This document shows, one piece after another, positions 22,456-29,798 of a stretch of 32,115 bases of DNA (position 1 is its first letter; the number at the start of each line of letters is the position of its first letter). Made by a program: the position numbers and the translations under genes. The notes under the pieces were generated by a model that searched no databases, was not told the origin of the DNA, and was given only the letters and a program-made list of their open reading frames with translations. The stretch is from assembly GCF_005870025.1 (NCBI RefSeq), contig NZ_VATA01000065.1, positions 1 through 32,115 on the forward strand. Reading direction: 5' to 3'. Source of the stretch: Poseidonocella sp. HB161398. GTDB lineage: Bacteria > Pseudomonadota > Alphaproteobacteria > Rhodobacterales > Rhodobacteraceae.

Positions 22456-23549
22456 GCGCGCGGCGCGGCTGGCTCCTGCCGCTGATCGCGGCGGCGATCT
22501 TCCTGGCGCTGGCGGCGGCGCCCTTCCTGTTCCCGGGCGTGCGGGCGATGGACACGGCGGCGCGGATCTGCGTCTTCATCGTGCTCGCGGCCTCCTACGA
22601 CCTGCTGCTGGGCTATACCGGCATCGTCAGCTTCGCCCATGTGATGTTCTTCGGCATGGGCGCCTATGGCGTGGCTCTGGCCTCGGCCAATCTCGGCCGC
22701 TCGGGCCCCGAGCTGATGCTCGGCGCGGCGGCGGGCATGGCGGTGGCGGTGGCGCTGGCGCTGCTGATCGGGCTCTTCTCGCTGCGGGTGCGGGCGATCT
22801 TCTTCGCGATGATCACCCTGGCGGTGGCCTCGGCGGTGGCGGTGCTGGTCAGCCAGCTCTCGGGCCTGACCGGGGGCGAGGACGGGCTGAGCTTCCAGAT
22901 CCCGCGCGCGCTGAGCCCGGCGGCGAAGTATCTCGAGGTGCCGCTCCAGGGCATCGACCTGCCGGCGCTCCTGTCCGGGGCGGAGACCGCGGCGACGGAG
23001 ATCCGCGCCAATGGCAAGCTCGCCGCCTACTACCTGGTCTTCGCCGCGATGGTGGTGCTGGTCCTGGCGATGCGGCGGATCACCGTCTCGCCCTTCGGCA
23101 CCGTGCTGATGGCGATCCGCGAGAACGAGTTCCGCGCCGAGGCGATCGGCTACCGCGTGGTGCGCTACCGCATCGCCGTGACCTGCCTCTCGGCGGGGAT
23201 CGCGGCGCTGGCGGGGGCGCTCTATGCGGTCTGGCTGCGCTATGTCGGGCCGGACACGGTGCTGAGCTTCTCGATCATGGTCGACATCCTCTTGATGGTG
23301 GTGATCGGCGGGATGGGCACGATCTGGGGCGCGGTGATCGGCGTGACGCTCTTCATGCTGGCGCGCGGCTACCTGCAGGACCTGATGGCGGCGGCACAGG
23401 GCGCGGTGGCCGCCGATCTGCCCGCGCTGGCGGTGCTGCTGGAGCCCGACCGCTGGCTGATGTGGCTGGGGGTGCTCTTCATCCTCAGCGTCTATTTCTT
23501 CCCCTCGGGGATTGCCGGGCGCCTGGCAGGCGCGGGCCGCAAGGACTGA
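22452..23549 (+). CDS. livM: LivM-type ABC transporter permease
   Basis: A 365-residue partner permease with about ten hydrophobic segments. YDLLLGYTGIVSFAHVMFFG is the LivM family signature. The coupling loop FGTVLMAIRENEFRAEAIGYR and GGMGTIWGAVIGVTLF near the end are present. A periplasmic loop of about 50 residues (near 140-190) is longer than usual and might contact the binding protein. The start ATG 22452 is fixed by the ATGA overlap with livH. The APC-like permease follows after three bases. Confidence 0.93.
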   Translation: MSARRGWLLPLIAAAIFLALAAAPFLFPGVRAMDTAARICVFIVLAASYDLLLGYTGIVSFAHVMFFGMGAYGVALASANLGRSGPELMLGAAAGMAVAVALALLIGLFSLRVRAIFFAMITLAVASAVAVLVSQLSGLTGGEDGLSFQIPRALSPAAKYLEVPLQGIDLPALLSGAETAATEIRANGKLAAYYLVFAAMVVLVLAMRRITVSPFGTVLMAIRENEFRAEAIGYRVVRYRIAVTCLSAGIAALAGALYAVWLRYVGPDTVLSFSIMVDILLMVVIGGMGTIWGAVIGVTLFMLARGYLQDLMAAAQGAVAADLPALAVLLEPDRWLMWLGVLFILSVYFFPSGIAGRLAGAGRKD

Positions 23550-23552
23550 CCC

Positions 23553-24761
23553 ATGACCTTTACCGATTTTGCCGTGCTGGCCGTTCTGGCCGCTGTCTTC
23601 CTGCTTTTGGCCGCGGGGCCCCTGCGGAACAGCCGCGCCTGGCGGGCGATGCTGACGCCGCTGGCCTCGATCATCGGCAGCGGCTTCCTCGTCTCGGTGC
23701 CCCTGGTCTCTGGGCGGGTCGGGCTCTGGGCGGTGCCGGCCATGGCGGCGCTTGTCGGGGTGGCCTGGCTGATCGGCGGGGCGATCCGCTACAATATCCG
23801 CCATGGCGAGGCGCGCTTCGCCGAGGCCGGGACCGGCCACCACATCCCCTCGATCGAGATGCTGTCGCATCTGGTGCTGACCGGCGCCTATTTCATCTCG
23901 GTCGCCTACTACCTGGTGCTGCTGGCGACCTTCGGGGCGAAGCTGCTCGGCATCGCCGATCCGGCGATGGCGTCGCTGGCGGCCTCCGCGCTGGTGGCGG
24001 CGATCGCGCTGACCGGCGTCACCCGCGGGCTGCAGGGCGTGGAGAAGGCCGAGCGGATCACCGTCAGCGCGAACCTCGCCGCGATTGCCGCGCTGCTGGC
24101 GGCGCTGGCGCTTTTCGCGCTGAACCTGCCCGAGGGATACGGCTGGAGCGATGGCGGCGCGCAGGCGGAGTTCGACTGGAACACGCTGCGCTTCCTGATG
24201 GGGCTGCTGATCGTCGTGCAGGGATTCGAGACGACGCGCTTCATGGGCTCGCTCTATGACGGGCCGACGCGGATCCGGGCGATGAAGCAGGCGCAGGGCC
24301 TGTCCTCGGCGGTCTATCTGGTCTTCTTCGCGCTGATGATCCCGCTCTATCCCTATTTCCCCGAAGGCGCCGACGTGGCCGGCGTGATCGAGGTGATCGG
24401 CCGGGTCTCGCCGCTCCTGCCCATCGTCGTCGCCTTCGGCGCCATCGCCAGCCAGTTCAGCGCGGCGGTGGCGGATTCGCTCGGCGCCAGCGGGCTGGTC
24501 TCGGACACGACCCATGGCCATGTCACCCCGCGCCACGCCTATATCGCCATCGGTGCGGTGGCGGTCTCGGTGATCTGGGCGACCGACGTGACCTCGATCG
24601 TGGCGCTGGCCTCGCGCGCTTTCGCGCTTTTCTACGCGCTGCAATGCCTGGTGGCGATGCTGCTGGCCTGGGAGCGGCGCGAGACTGGGCGGGCGGTCTG
24701 GCATGGCGGGCTTTCCGCGCTCTGCTTCGCGGTGGCGGTGCTGGGCATCCCGGCGGGCTGA
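23553..24761 (+). CDS. APC-superfamily-like membrane transporter
   Basis: A 402-residue protein with about eleven transmembrane segments. The first helix carries a GSGF motif (ASIIGSGFLVSVPLVSG) resembling the APC substrate-binding break, and GFETTRFMGSLYDGP near residue 225 corresponds to the helix 6 region. It is probably a secondary transporter for an amino acid or related solute. It starts three bases after livM, with AAGGA upstream, and so is cotranscribed with the ABC genes; the two systems may share a substrate or work as importer and exporter. It converges with the exonuclease gene, only ten bases separating their stops. Family assignment is by motif only. Confidence 0.7.
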   Translation: MTFTDFAVLAVLAAVFLLLAAGPLRNSRAWRAMLTPLASIIGSGFLVSVPLVSGRVGLWAVPAMAALVGVAWLIGGAIRYNIRHGEARFAEAGTGHHIPSIEMLSHLVLTGAYFISVAYYLVLLATFGAKLLGIADPAMASLAASALVAAIALTGVTRGLQGVEKAERITVSANLAAIAALLAALALFALNLPEGYGWSDGGAQAEFDWNTLRFLMGLLIVVQGFETTRFMGSLYDGPTRIRAMKQAQGLSSAVYLVFFALMIPLYPYFPEGADVAGVIEVIGRVSPLLPIVVAFGAIASQFSAAVADSLGASGLVSDTTHGHVTPRHAYIAIGAVAVSVIWATDVTSIVALASRAFALFYALQCLVAMLLAWERRETGRAVWHGGLSALCFAVAVLGIPAG

Positions 24762-24771
24762 GCCGCCGCGC

Positions 24772-26871
24772 TCAGCCGACCCGCGCCGCCATCTCGCGCA
24801 TCAGCCGTGAATTCCGCGACATCGCCGCCAGCACGTCGCCATAGGTCACGAGCCCCTTGGCCTCGAGCATCGGGATCATCCTGAGGAACACCTCAGCCGT
24901 CGCCTGCGTGTCGCCAAGCGCGGTATGGCGCGCCTCCTCGGGGATGGTGACGCCGAAGCGCGCGGCCAGCGCGTCGAGCGTGTGCTCCTCCTGCTGGCCG
25001 AAGAGGATCGCCGAGAGCAGTACCGTGTCGAGCACCGGATTGTCGAAGGCGGCGCCGATCGCCGGGGCGTGGCGGTGGAAGAAGGCCATGTCGAAGGGCG
25101 CGTTATGCGCCACCAGCACGGCGCGGCGGGAGAAGCGGTGGAAATAGGCCCCGGCCTCGGCAATGCCGGGCTGGCCGCGGACCATCTGGTCGGTGATGCC
25201 GTGGATCCTGGTCGATCCGGGCGGAATGGCGCGGCCGGGATCGACCAGCTGGTCGATCACCTCGCCCGGCACCAGCCGGCCGTTGACGGCGCGCAGCGCG
25301 GCGATCTGGACGATCTCGTCGCCGCCATTGGGGTCGAGCCCGGTCGTCTCGGTGTCGAAGATCACGTAGGTCAGCCTGGCCAGCGGCGTGGCATCGACCC
25401 CGGCATGGTCGGTATGGGCCAGCAGGTCGAAATCGTAGACGGCATTGCGCTCGGGCACGAAGCCGCCCCTGGGCGCCACCGCGGGCACCGGCCGCGCGGC
25501 ATGGAGCGGCACCGTCAGCCAGGAGGTGCCCTGATGGTCCCATTCCGGCCAGATATCGCTGCCATGGCGGTCGAGCACCTCGCGCCCGGTCAGCATGTCG
25601 GTCTCGGGGTCGAGCGGGCGGGCCAGCACCTCCTCCAGCAGCGACGGGCTCATCGGCTCGCCCTGCCAGCTCAGCCGCAGCTCGGCGCCGGGCTCGTCCG
25701 GGGCGATGGCCAGCGACACGACCGCGGCCAGATCCGCGGCCGCCACGGCGCGGGCCAGCGCCGCCAGCAGGTCGACCATCGCCACCCCGTCGCAGGTCAG
25801 GATCAGCTCGGGCGGGCGCGCCTCGAGCGCCGGGCCGGTGCCGTCGAGATGGGCGCGCAGCCCGTCGATCAGCTCGGCGGCGCGGACCTCGCCCAGCGGC
25901 CACCAGCTGCGCCAGTTGGCGTCATAGGCATCGGCGGCGGCCTGCACCTCGTCGGTCAGCTCCAGCGCGCGGGCGCGCAGATCGGCGGGCAGGGCGGCCG
26001 GGTCGCGGTCGGCGGCGACCTCGACCAGCGCCTTCAGCCGCCCGGCAGGCAGGCGCAGCCGCTCGACCAGGTCGTGCAGCAGGCGTTCCCGTTCCCGGTG
26101 GGCGGAGAGCGCGGCGGTCACGTCGCGCAGCGTCAGCACGTAGCCCGGGCTTTCATGCGTCATGCCCAGATCCTTGCGGATCAGCCGGATATGCGCGGAG
26201 AGCGCCCGCGCGCAGCCGGTGGTCGAGACCAGGATCTCGGCATCGTCGTCATCGGTGCCGGTGGCGCGCAGCCGTTCGTAGGTCTTGCGGATCGGCCCCT
26301 CGCGCAGCAGGTCGAAGACCGGGCGGCCCAGCCGCGGGCGGCCGGTGCCCGAGAGCATCTCGCGCGCGGGCGTGTTGTAGAAGACGATCTGGTGCGCCGG
26401 GCTGACGACGATCAGCCCGACCGGCACGTCGGAGACCAGCGCCTTGAGCTTCTCGGTCTGCAGGGTCAGCGCGGCGGTCTGCTCCTCGACCGCGCGGGCG
26501 ACCGAGCCGCGCGCCTCGGCCAGCGTCCCGGCCACCGCCGAGGCGGCGGGGGCGAGATCGCCGAGATAGACCGCGACATCCGCCTCGATCTCGTCATGGA
26601 CGCCGCCATGGGCGCGGGCGCGCAGCGCGGCGGCGACGGTGCCGATCGGCCGGGCGACATTCTCGTCGAAGAGCCTCCAGACGAAGACGGTCAGCCCGAG
26701 AATGGCGAAGCCCGCAACCAGCCCCGCGGTCAGCAGCGCCCCGGCAGTGCCGCCCTCCGCCGCGCGTGACAGCGCCAGCGCCGCCGCCCCGGCCAGGATC
26801 GCCAGGCTGCCGAAGCCCAGGAGGCAGAAGAACAGGAAGATCCTGAGGCGCAGGGATAGCCGCGAGAGCAT
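24772..26871 (-). CDS. PAS/degenerate histidine-kinase membrane protein fused to DEDDh 3'-5' exonuclease
   Basis: A 699-residue fusion. Two transmembrane helices (9-33, 43-67) precede a HAMP-like segment (68-120), a linker helix and a PAS domain (145-252). Residues 255-458 keep the outline of a histidine kinase, ending in RHGSDIWPEWDHQGTSWLTV, but HELRTP is replaced by ERLRLP (270-275). The N box has no Asn, and the G1 motif (DxGxG) reads WQGEP (402-406). The last 200 residues are a complete DnaQ-like exonuclease: FDTETTG (505-511), HNAPFD (589-594), and HTALGD (649-654). Thus the sensor is probably a dead kinase while the nuclease looks active. It starts one base after the receiver-gene stop. 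Confidence 0.85.
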   Translation of the reverse strand: MLSRLSLRLRIFLFFCLLGFGSLAILAGAAALALSRAAEGGTAGALLTAGLVAGFAILGLTVFVWRLFDENVARPIGTVAAALRARAHGGVHDEIEADVAVYLGDLAPAASAVAGTLAEARGSVARAVEEQTAALTLQTEKLKALVSDVPVGLIVVSPAHQIVFYNTPAREMLSGTGRPRLGRPVFDLLREGPIRKTYERLRATGTDDDDAEILVSTTGCARALSAHIRLIRKDLGMTHESPGYVLTLRDVTAALSAHRERERLLHDLVERLRLPAGRLKALVEVAADRDPAALPADLRARALELTDEVQAAADAYDANWRSWWPLGEVRAAELIDGLRAHLDGTGPALEARPPELILTCDGVAMVDLLAALARAVAAADLAAVVSLAIAPDEPGAELRLSWQGEPMSPSLLEEVLARPLDPETDMLTGREVLDRHGSDIWPEWDHQGTSWLTVPLHAARPVPAVAPRGGFVPERNAVYDFDLLAHTDHAGVDATPLARLTYVIFDTETTGLDPNGGDEIVQIAALRAVNGRLVPGEVIDQLVDPGRAIPPGSTRIHGITDQMVRGQPGIAEAGAYFHRFSRRAVLVAHNAPFDMAFFHRHAPAIGAAFDNPVLDTVLLSAILFGQQEEHTLDALAARFGVTIPEEARHTALGDTQATAEVFLRMIPMLEAKGLVTYGDVLAAMSRNSRLMREMAARVG

Positions 26872-26872
26872 G

Positions 26873-27280
26873 TCAGTGGACCGGCTGCTGCTCCGCGAGC
26901 AGGCGGCGCATCTCGGCGCGCAGCTCCTCGAGCCGGAAGGGCAGCGAGACCAGCCCGTCGGCGCCGAGCGCGCGGATCCGCCGTTCCTCCAGCCGTCCGC
27001 CGCGGCTCTGCAGCATCAGGATGCGGATATCGGCCAGCGCCGGGTTGCGGCGGATCGACTGGCAGGCATCGAGCATCTGCGCACGGTCGCCATGGGCGAG
27101 ATCGAGCATCAAGAGGTCGGGATGGTCGCTGGCAACGCGTTCCAGGATGCGGTCCCCGGGCGAGAGCCGGGCGCAGGCATGGCCGTCGGCGGTCGCCAGA
27201 TGGTCCATGGCATGGGCCAGGCTGTCCTCGGATTCGACCAGCATCACCTTGCGGGCGGCAGTGTCTGTCGGTGCGGTCAT
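26873..27280 (-). CDS. Single-domain response-regulator-like protein, conserved Lys lost
   Basis: A 135-residue receiver-fold protein. LVESED (14-19) marks the acidic pocket, and LMLDLAHG carries the phosphoacceptor-position Asp60. The usual Thr/Ser after beta-4 lies in MLQSRG (89-94), and the conserved KP before the last strand is LP (113-114), so the catalytic Lys is missing. There is no output domain. Phosphorylation-dependent signalling is doubtful; it may be a protein partner of the pseudokinase-exonuclease encoded one base downstream. ATG 27280 is four bases after the stop of the small membrane gene, so the genes form one operon. Confidence 0.75.
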   Translation of the reverse strand: MTAPTDTAARKVMLVESEDSLAHAMDHLATADGHACARLSPGDRILERVASDHPDLLMLDLAHGDRAQMLDACQSIRRNPALADIRILMLQSRGGRLEERRIRALGADGLVSLPFRLEELRAEMRRLLAEQQPVH

Positions 27281-27284
27281 GGCC

Positions 27285-27806
27285 TCATCCCCTCGCGCAA
27301 GCGGTGGCGAGCAGCGGATCGCTGGCCGGGACGGCGGTCCAGGACGCGCCCTCGACCGCGCCATCCGCGCCGAAGCGGGCCTCCTCGACCAGCGGCGCGC
27401 GGCGCAGACCGTCGCAATCGACCGCGACCGGCAGGCTGTGCACCGGCTGCCAGCGGCCCCAGAAGTAGATATTCGCGATATGCTGGCCCGGCTGGGCCGG
27501 GTTGCTCTGCATGCCCGCGACATCGACGGCCATGAAGCGGTCGACCATCGGCGCCAGGTAGGTCCAGGGCCGGTACATCTGACGCGCCTCGTTGATCTCG
27601 GCGACCTCGACGCCCTCGGGCAGGGTGGCGACCGTGCGGTCGTACCAGTTGTATTCCGACCAGATGGTCATCGCGACCATGGCCAGCCCCGCGCCGACCG
27701 GCATCAGCCAGCGCGGCAGGCGCCCGCCGCTGATCCAGTTGAACGCCATCACCAGCCCCGCGGCGCCGATCCCGGCGAAGACCGTGGCGATCAGTTCCAG
27801 AAACAT
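27285..27806 (-). CDS. Small membrane protein of unknown function
   Basis: A 173-residue protein with two hydrophobic segments (about 4-25 and 33-50), then a soluble domain of 120 residues with conserved-looking aromatic content (WSEYNWYDRTVATLP, YFWGRWQPVHSLPV) and two Cys. I do not recognise the family. ATG 27806 is well placed after GGGAGG. It lies between the DUF294 gene (47 bases upstream) and the receiver gene (four bases downstream), so it is cotranscribed and likely belongs to the same symporter-signalling module. Confidence 0.7.
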   Translation of the reverse strand: MFLELIATVFAGIGAAGLVMAFNWISGGRLPRWLMPVGAGLAMVAMTIWSEYNWYDRTVATLPEGVEVAEINEARQMYRPWTYLAPMVDRFMAVDVAGMQSNPAQPGQHIANIYFWGRWQPVHSLPVAVDCDGLRRAPLVEEARFGADGAVEGASWTAVPASDPLLATACARG

Positions 27807-27853
27807 GTGTCCTCCCTTTCTCCCCCGGAGGGGATGCCGCCTCCTCCTGACGG

Positions 27854-29680
27854 CTACGTGATCATTCCCTTGCCCTGTCCGACGGCCGATTGCATCGTCC
27901 TTACCACGACAAAGGCATCGCGCAGATGGCTGCGCTCGAAATCCGAAAGCTCCGTCGGCGCCAGGTAGTTGTCCGGCCGCTCGCCGCGCCGGACCAGCGC
28001 CGCCTGGTGGTCGAGCCGCGCCTGCGCCACCAGGTCGTAGGCGTCGATCAGGTCGCCGGCGCCGGCCTTCGACAGCACGCCGCGCGCCCGCGCCGCCTCC
28101 AGCCGGGCGCGGGTATTCACCTCGGACAGCCGGCCCTGCAGCGCATAGACCCGCGCCAGGTCGACGATCGGCACGACGCCGTTGTGCTTCAGGTCGAGCC
28201 GGTTCTTGTGCTCGCCCGAGCGGATCGTGGCAAAGCCGCGGATCAGCCCCAGCGGCGGCGTGTGCTTCAGCGAGTTGCCGATCATGTGCGCGGTGAAGAT
28301 CGAGTTCTCGGACGCCTTCTGCAGCGTCTCCGCCTGCAGCGCGCGCCACAGCCCGTCGGCCCCGCCGATCGGCCGCAGGTCGAACATCACCGAGGAGAGC
28401 ATCTGCGCCTCGGGGTTCGGCTTGGCGATCCAGCCGCGGAAATACTCCCGCCAGGCGGCCAGCGGCTGGCGCCAGCGGTCGTTCGTCGCCATCATGTCGC
28501 CCGGGCAGTAGACATAGCCGCAGTCGTTCAGCCCGTCGCAGACGAACTCGGCCAGCGCGGCGAAATAGCGGTCGTCCGCGGGCGTGGCGCGGTCGTCGAG
28601 GATCAGGCAGTTGTCCTGGTCCGACACCCCGGTCTGCTCGCGCCGGCCCTGGCTGCCGCAGGCGCACCAGACATAGGGAACGGGCGCCGGGCCCAGCCGG
28701 TCCTCGGCCAGCCGCAGCAGCCGCCGGGTGCAGGCATCGGCGATGTCGGTGATCAGGCGGGTGACGACGTCGTGGCGGTTGCCGCCGCCGACGAGCTGCA
28801 CCAGCAGCTGGGGGATCTGCCCCGTGACCTTGGCCAGCGCCGCGACCGAGCGGCCGCGCGCGATGTCCGAGACGAACTGCGCGGAGGTCACCGCCTGCAG
28901 CCGCGTCAGGTCGGTCTGGGTGACCATGCCGATCAGCCGGTCCTTCTCGACGATCGGCAAATGGCCGATATGGCGCTCGTGCATCACATGCAGCACGTCG
29001 GTGCCCAGGCTGTCGGGCGAGAGCGTCACCGGATCGGCGGTCATGATGTGCTTGACCGGCAGCTTGGCGTCGATGCCCTCCGCCAGGCAGCGGTTCGACA
29101 GGTCGGAGGTGGTCAGGATGCCCGCGAGCCGGTCGTTCTCGACGACGGCGAGGCTGGAGATGTTGCGGTCGCGCATGATCCGCGCCGCCTCGATGATCGG
29201 GGTCGAGGGCGGGCAGGTGATCGGCGGACCGGCGAGGATCTGGCTGACCGGCATGGTCGCCAGCGACGTGCCGCGCTCCTCGCGCTCGGCGCCCGAGCGG
29301 CGGAAGAAGCGCGAGAAGGCGGCGTTCTCCTTCATCAGCCGGGCGAATTCGGCCGCGGGCAGCCGCAGCAGCGTGCTTGCCTCGATGGCATGGGCGGTGG
29401 TCGCGGCAAGCCCGTCGCGCAGCAGCCCGCGCTCGCCGAAGGAGTTGCGGCAGCCCAGGATCGACACCTTGGCGCCGCGGTGGTCGCGGACATCGACCGA
29501 GCCCTGGTAGATCAGGTAGATCCCCTCGAGCGGCTGGCCGAGCGCGTAGATCTCGTCGTCCTTGGAAAACTCGGCGACCTCGAAGCAGGCGGCGGCGTGG
29601 GCCAGCTCGCCCTTCTCGAATCCGTCATAGGGATGGACGGATGCCAGGAAGGCTTCGATCTCGTCGCGGGTCAGGGTCAT
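27854..29680 (-). CDS. cNMP-binding/CBS/DUF294 nucleotidyltransferase-like signalling protein
   Basis: A 608-residue cytoplasmic protein. Residues 15-130 are a cyclic-nucleotide-binding fold (GIYLIYQGSVDV, FGERGLL). Residues 145-205 and 208-265 are two CBS domains (ISSLAVVENDRLAGILT; IGHLPIVEKDRLIGMVTQTD). Residues 300-450 are a GlnD-like nucleotidyltransferase with GSQGRREQTGVSDQDN (342-357), and the rest is the DUF294 C-terminal domain. It probably senses nucleotides and modifies or regulates a partner by nucleotidyl transfer. Its place next to the symporter suggests control of that transporter or its regulon. ATG 29680 has a poor ribosome site. Confidence 0.88.
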   Translation of the reverse strand: MTLTRDEIEAFLASVHPYDGFEKGELAHAAACFEVAEFSKDDEIYALGQPLEGIYLIYQGSVDVRDHRGAKVSILGCRNSFGERGLLRDGLAATTAHAIEASTLLRLPAAEFARLMKENAAFSRFFRRSGAEREERGTSLATMPVSQILAGPPITCPPSTPIIEAARIMRDRNISSLAVVENDRLAGILTTSDLSNRCLAEGIDAKLPVKHIMTADPVTLSPDSLGTDVLHVMHERHIGHLPIVEKDRLIGMVTQTDLTRLQAVTSAQFVSDIARGRSVAALAKVTGQIPQLLVQLVGGGNRHDVVTRLITDIADACTRRLLRLAEDRLGPAPVPYVWCACGSQGRREQTGVSDQDNCLILDDRATPADDRYFAALAEFVCDGLNDCGYVYCPGDMMATNDRWRQPLAAWREYFRGWIAKPNPEAQMLSSVMFDLRPIGGADGLWRALQAETLQKASENSIFTAHMIGNSLKHTPPLGLIRGFATIRSGEHKNRLDLKHNGVVPIVDLARVYALQGRLSEVNTRARLEAARARGVLSKAGAGDLIDAYDLVAQARLDHQAALVRRGERPDNYLAPTELSDFERSHLRDAFVVVRTMQSAVGQGKGMIT

Positions 29681-29746
29681 CGGAAGGTCTCGCTATCCGG
29701 TCGTTGCCAGTTGAGGACGGGGCGCCACATGCGAACCTTGATACAG

Positions 29747-29778
29747 ATCAGGCCGGTTTGGAACCGGCCTGATTTTTT
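29747..29778 (+). terminator. Strong hairpin with T tract on the strand opposite to flanking genes
   Basis: ATCAGGCCGGTT (29747-29758), TGG, AACCGGCCTGAT (29762-29773), then a T6 run (29773-29778) on the plus strand. Both neighbours read minus, where the hairpin is preceded by A6 and followed by no T run. Thus it looks like a terminator for plus-strand (antisense) transcription, or an mRNA stabiliser/attenuator between symporter and DUF294 genes. Confidence 0.7.
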
Positions 29779-29798
29779 CTTTCGGCTTCCGCCGGCGG

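Noticed and set aside
22344-24704. A 786-codon minus-strand frame opposite livM and the APC-like gene
   Set aside because: It encodes a His/Arg/Gln-rich shadow; the plus-strand membrane proteins are unmistakable.
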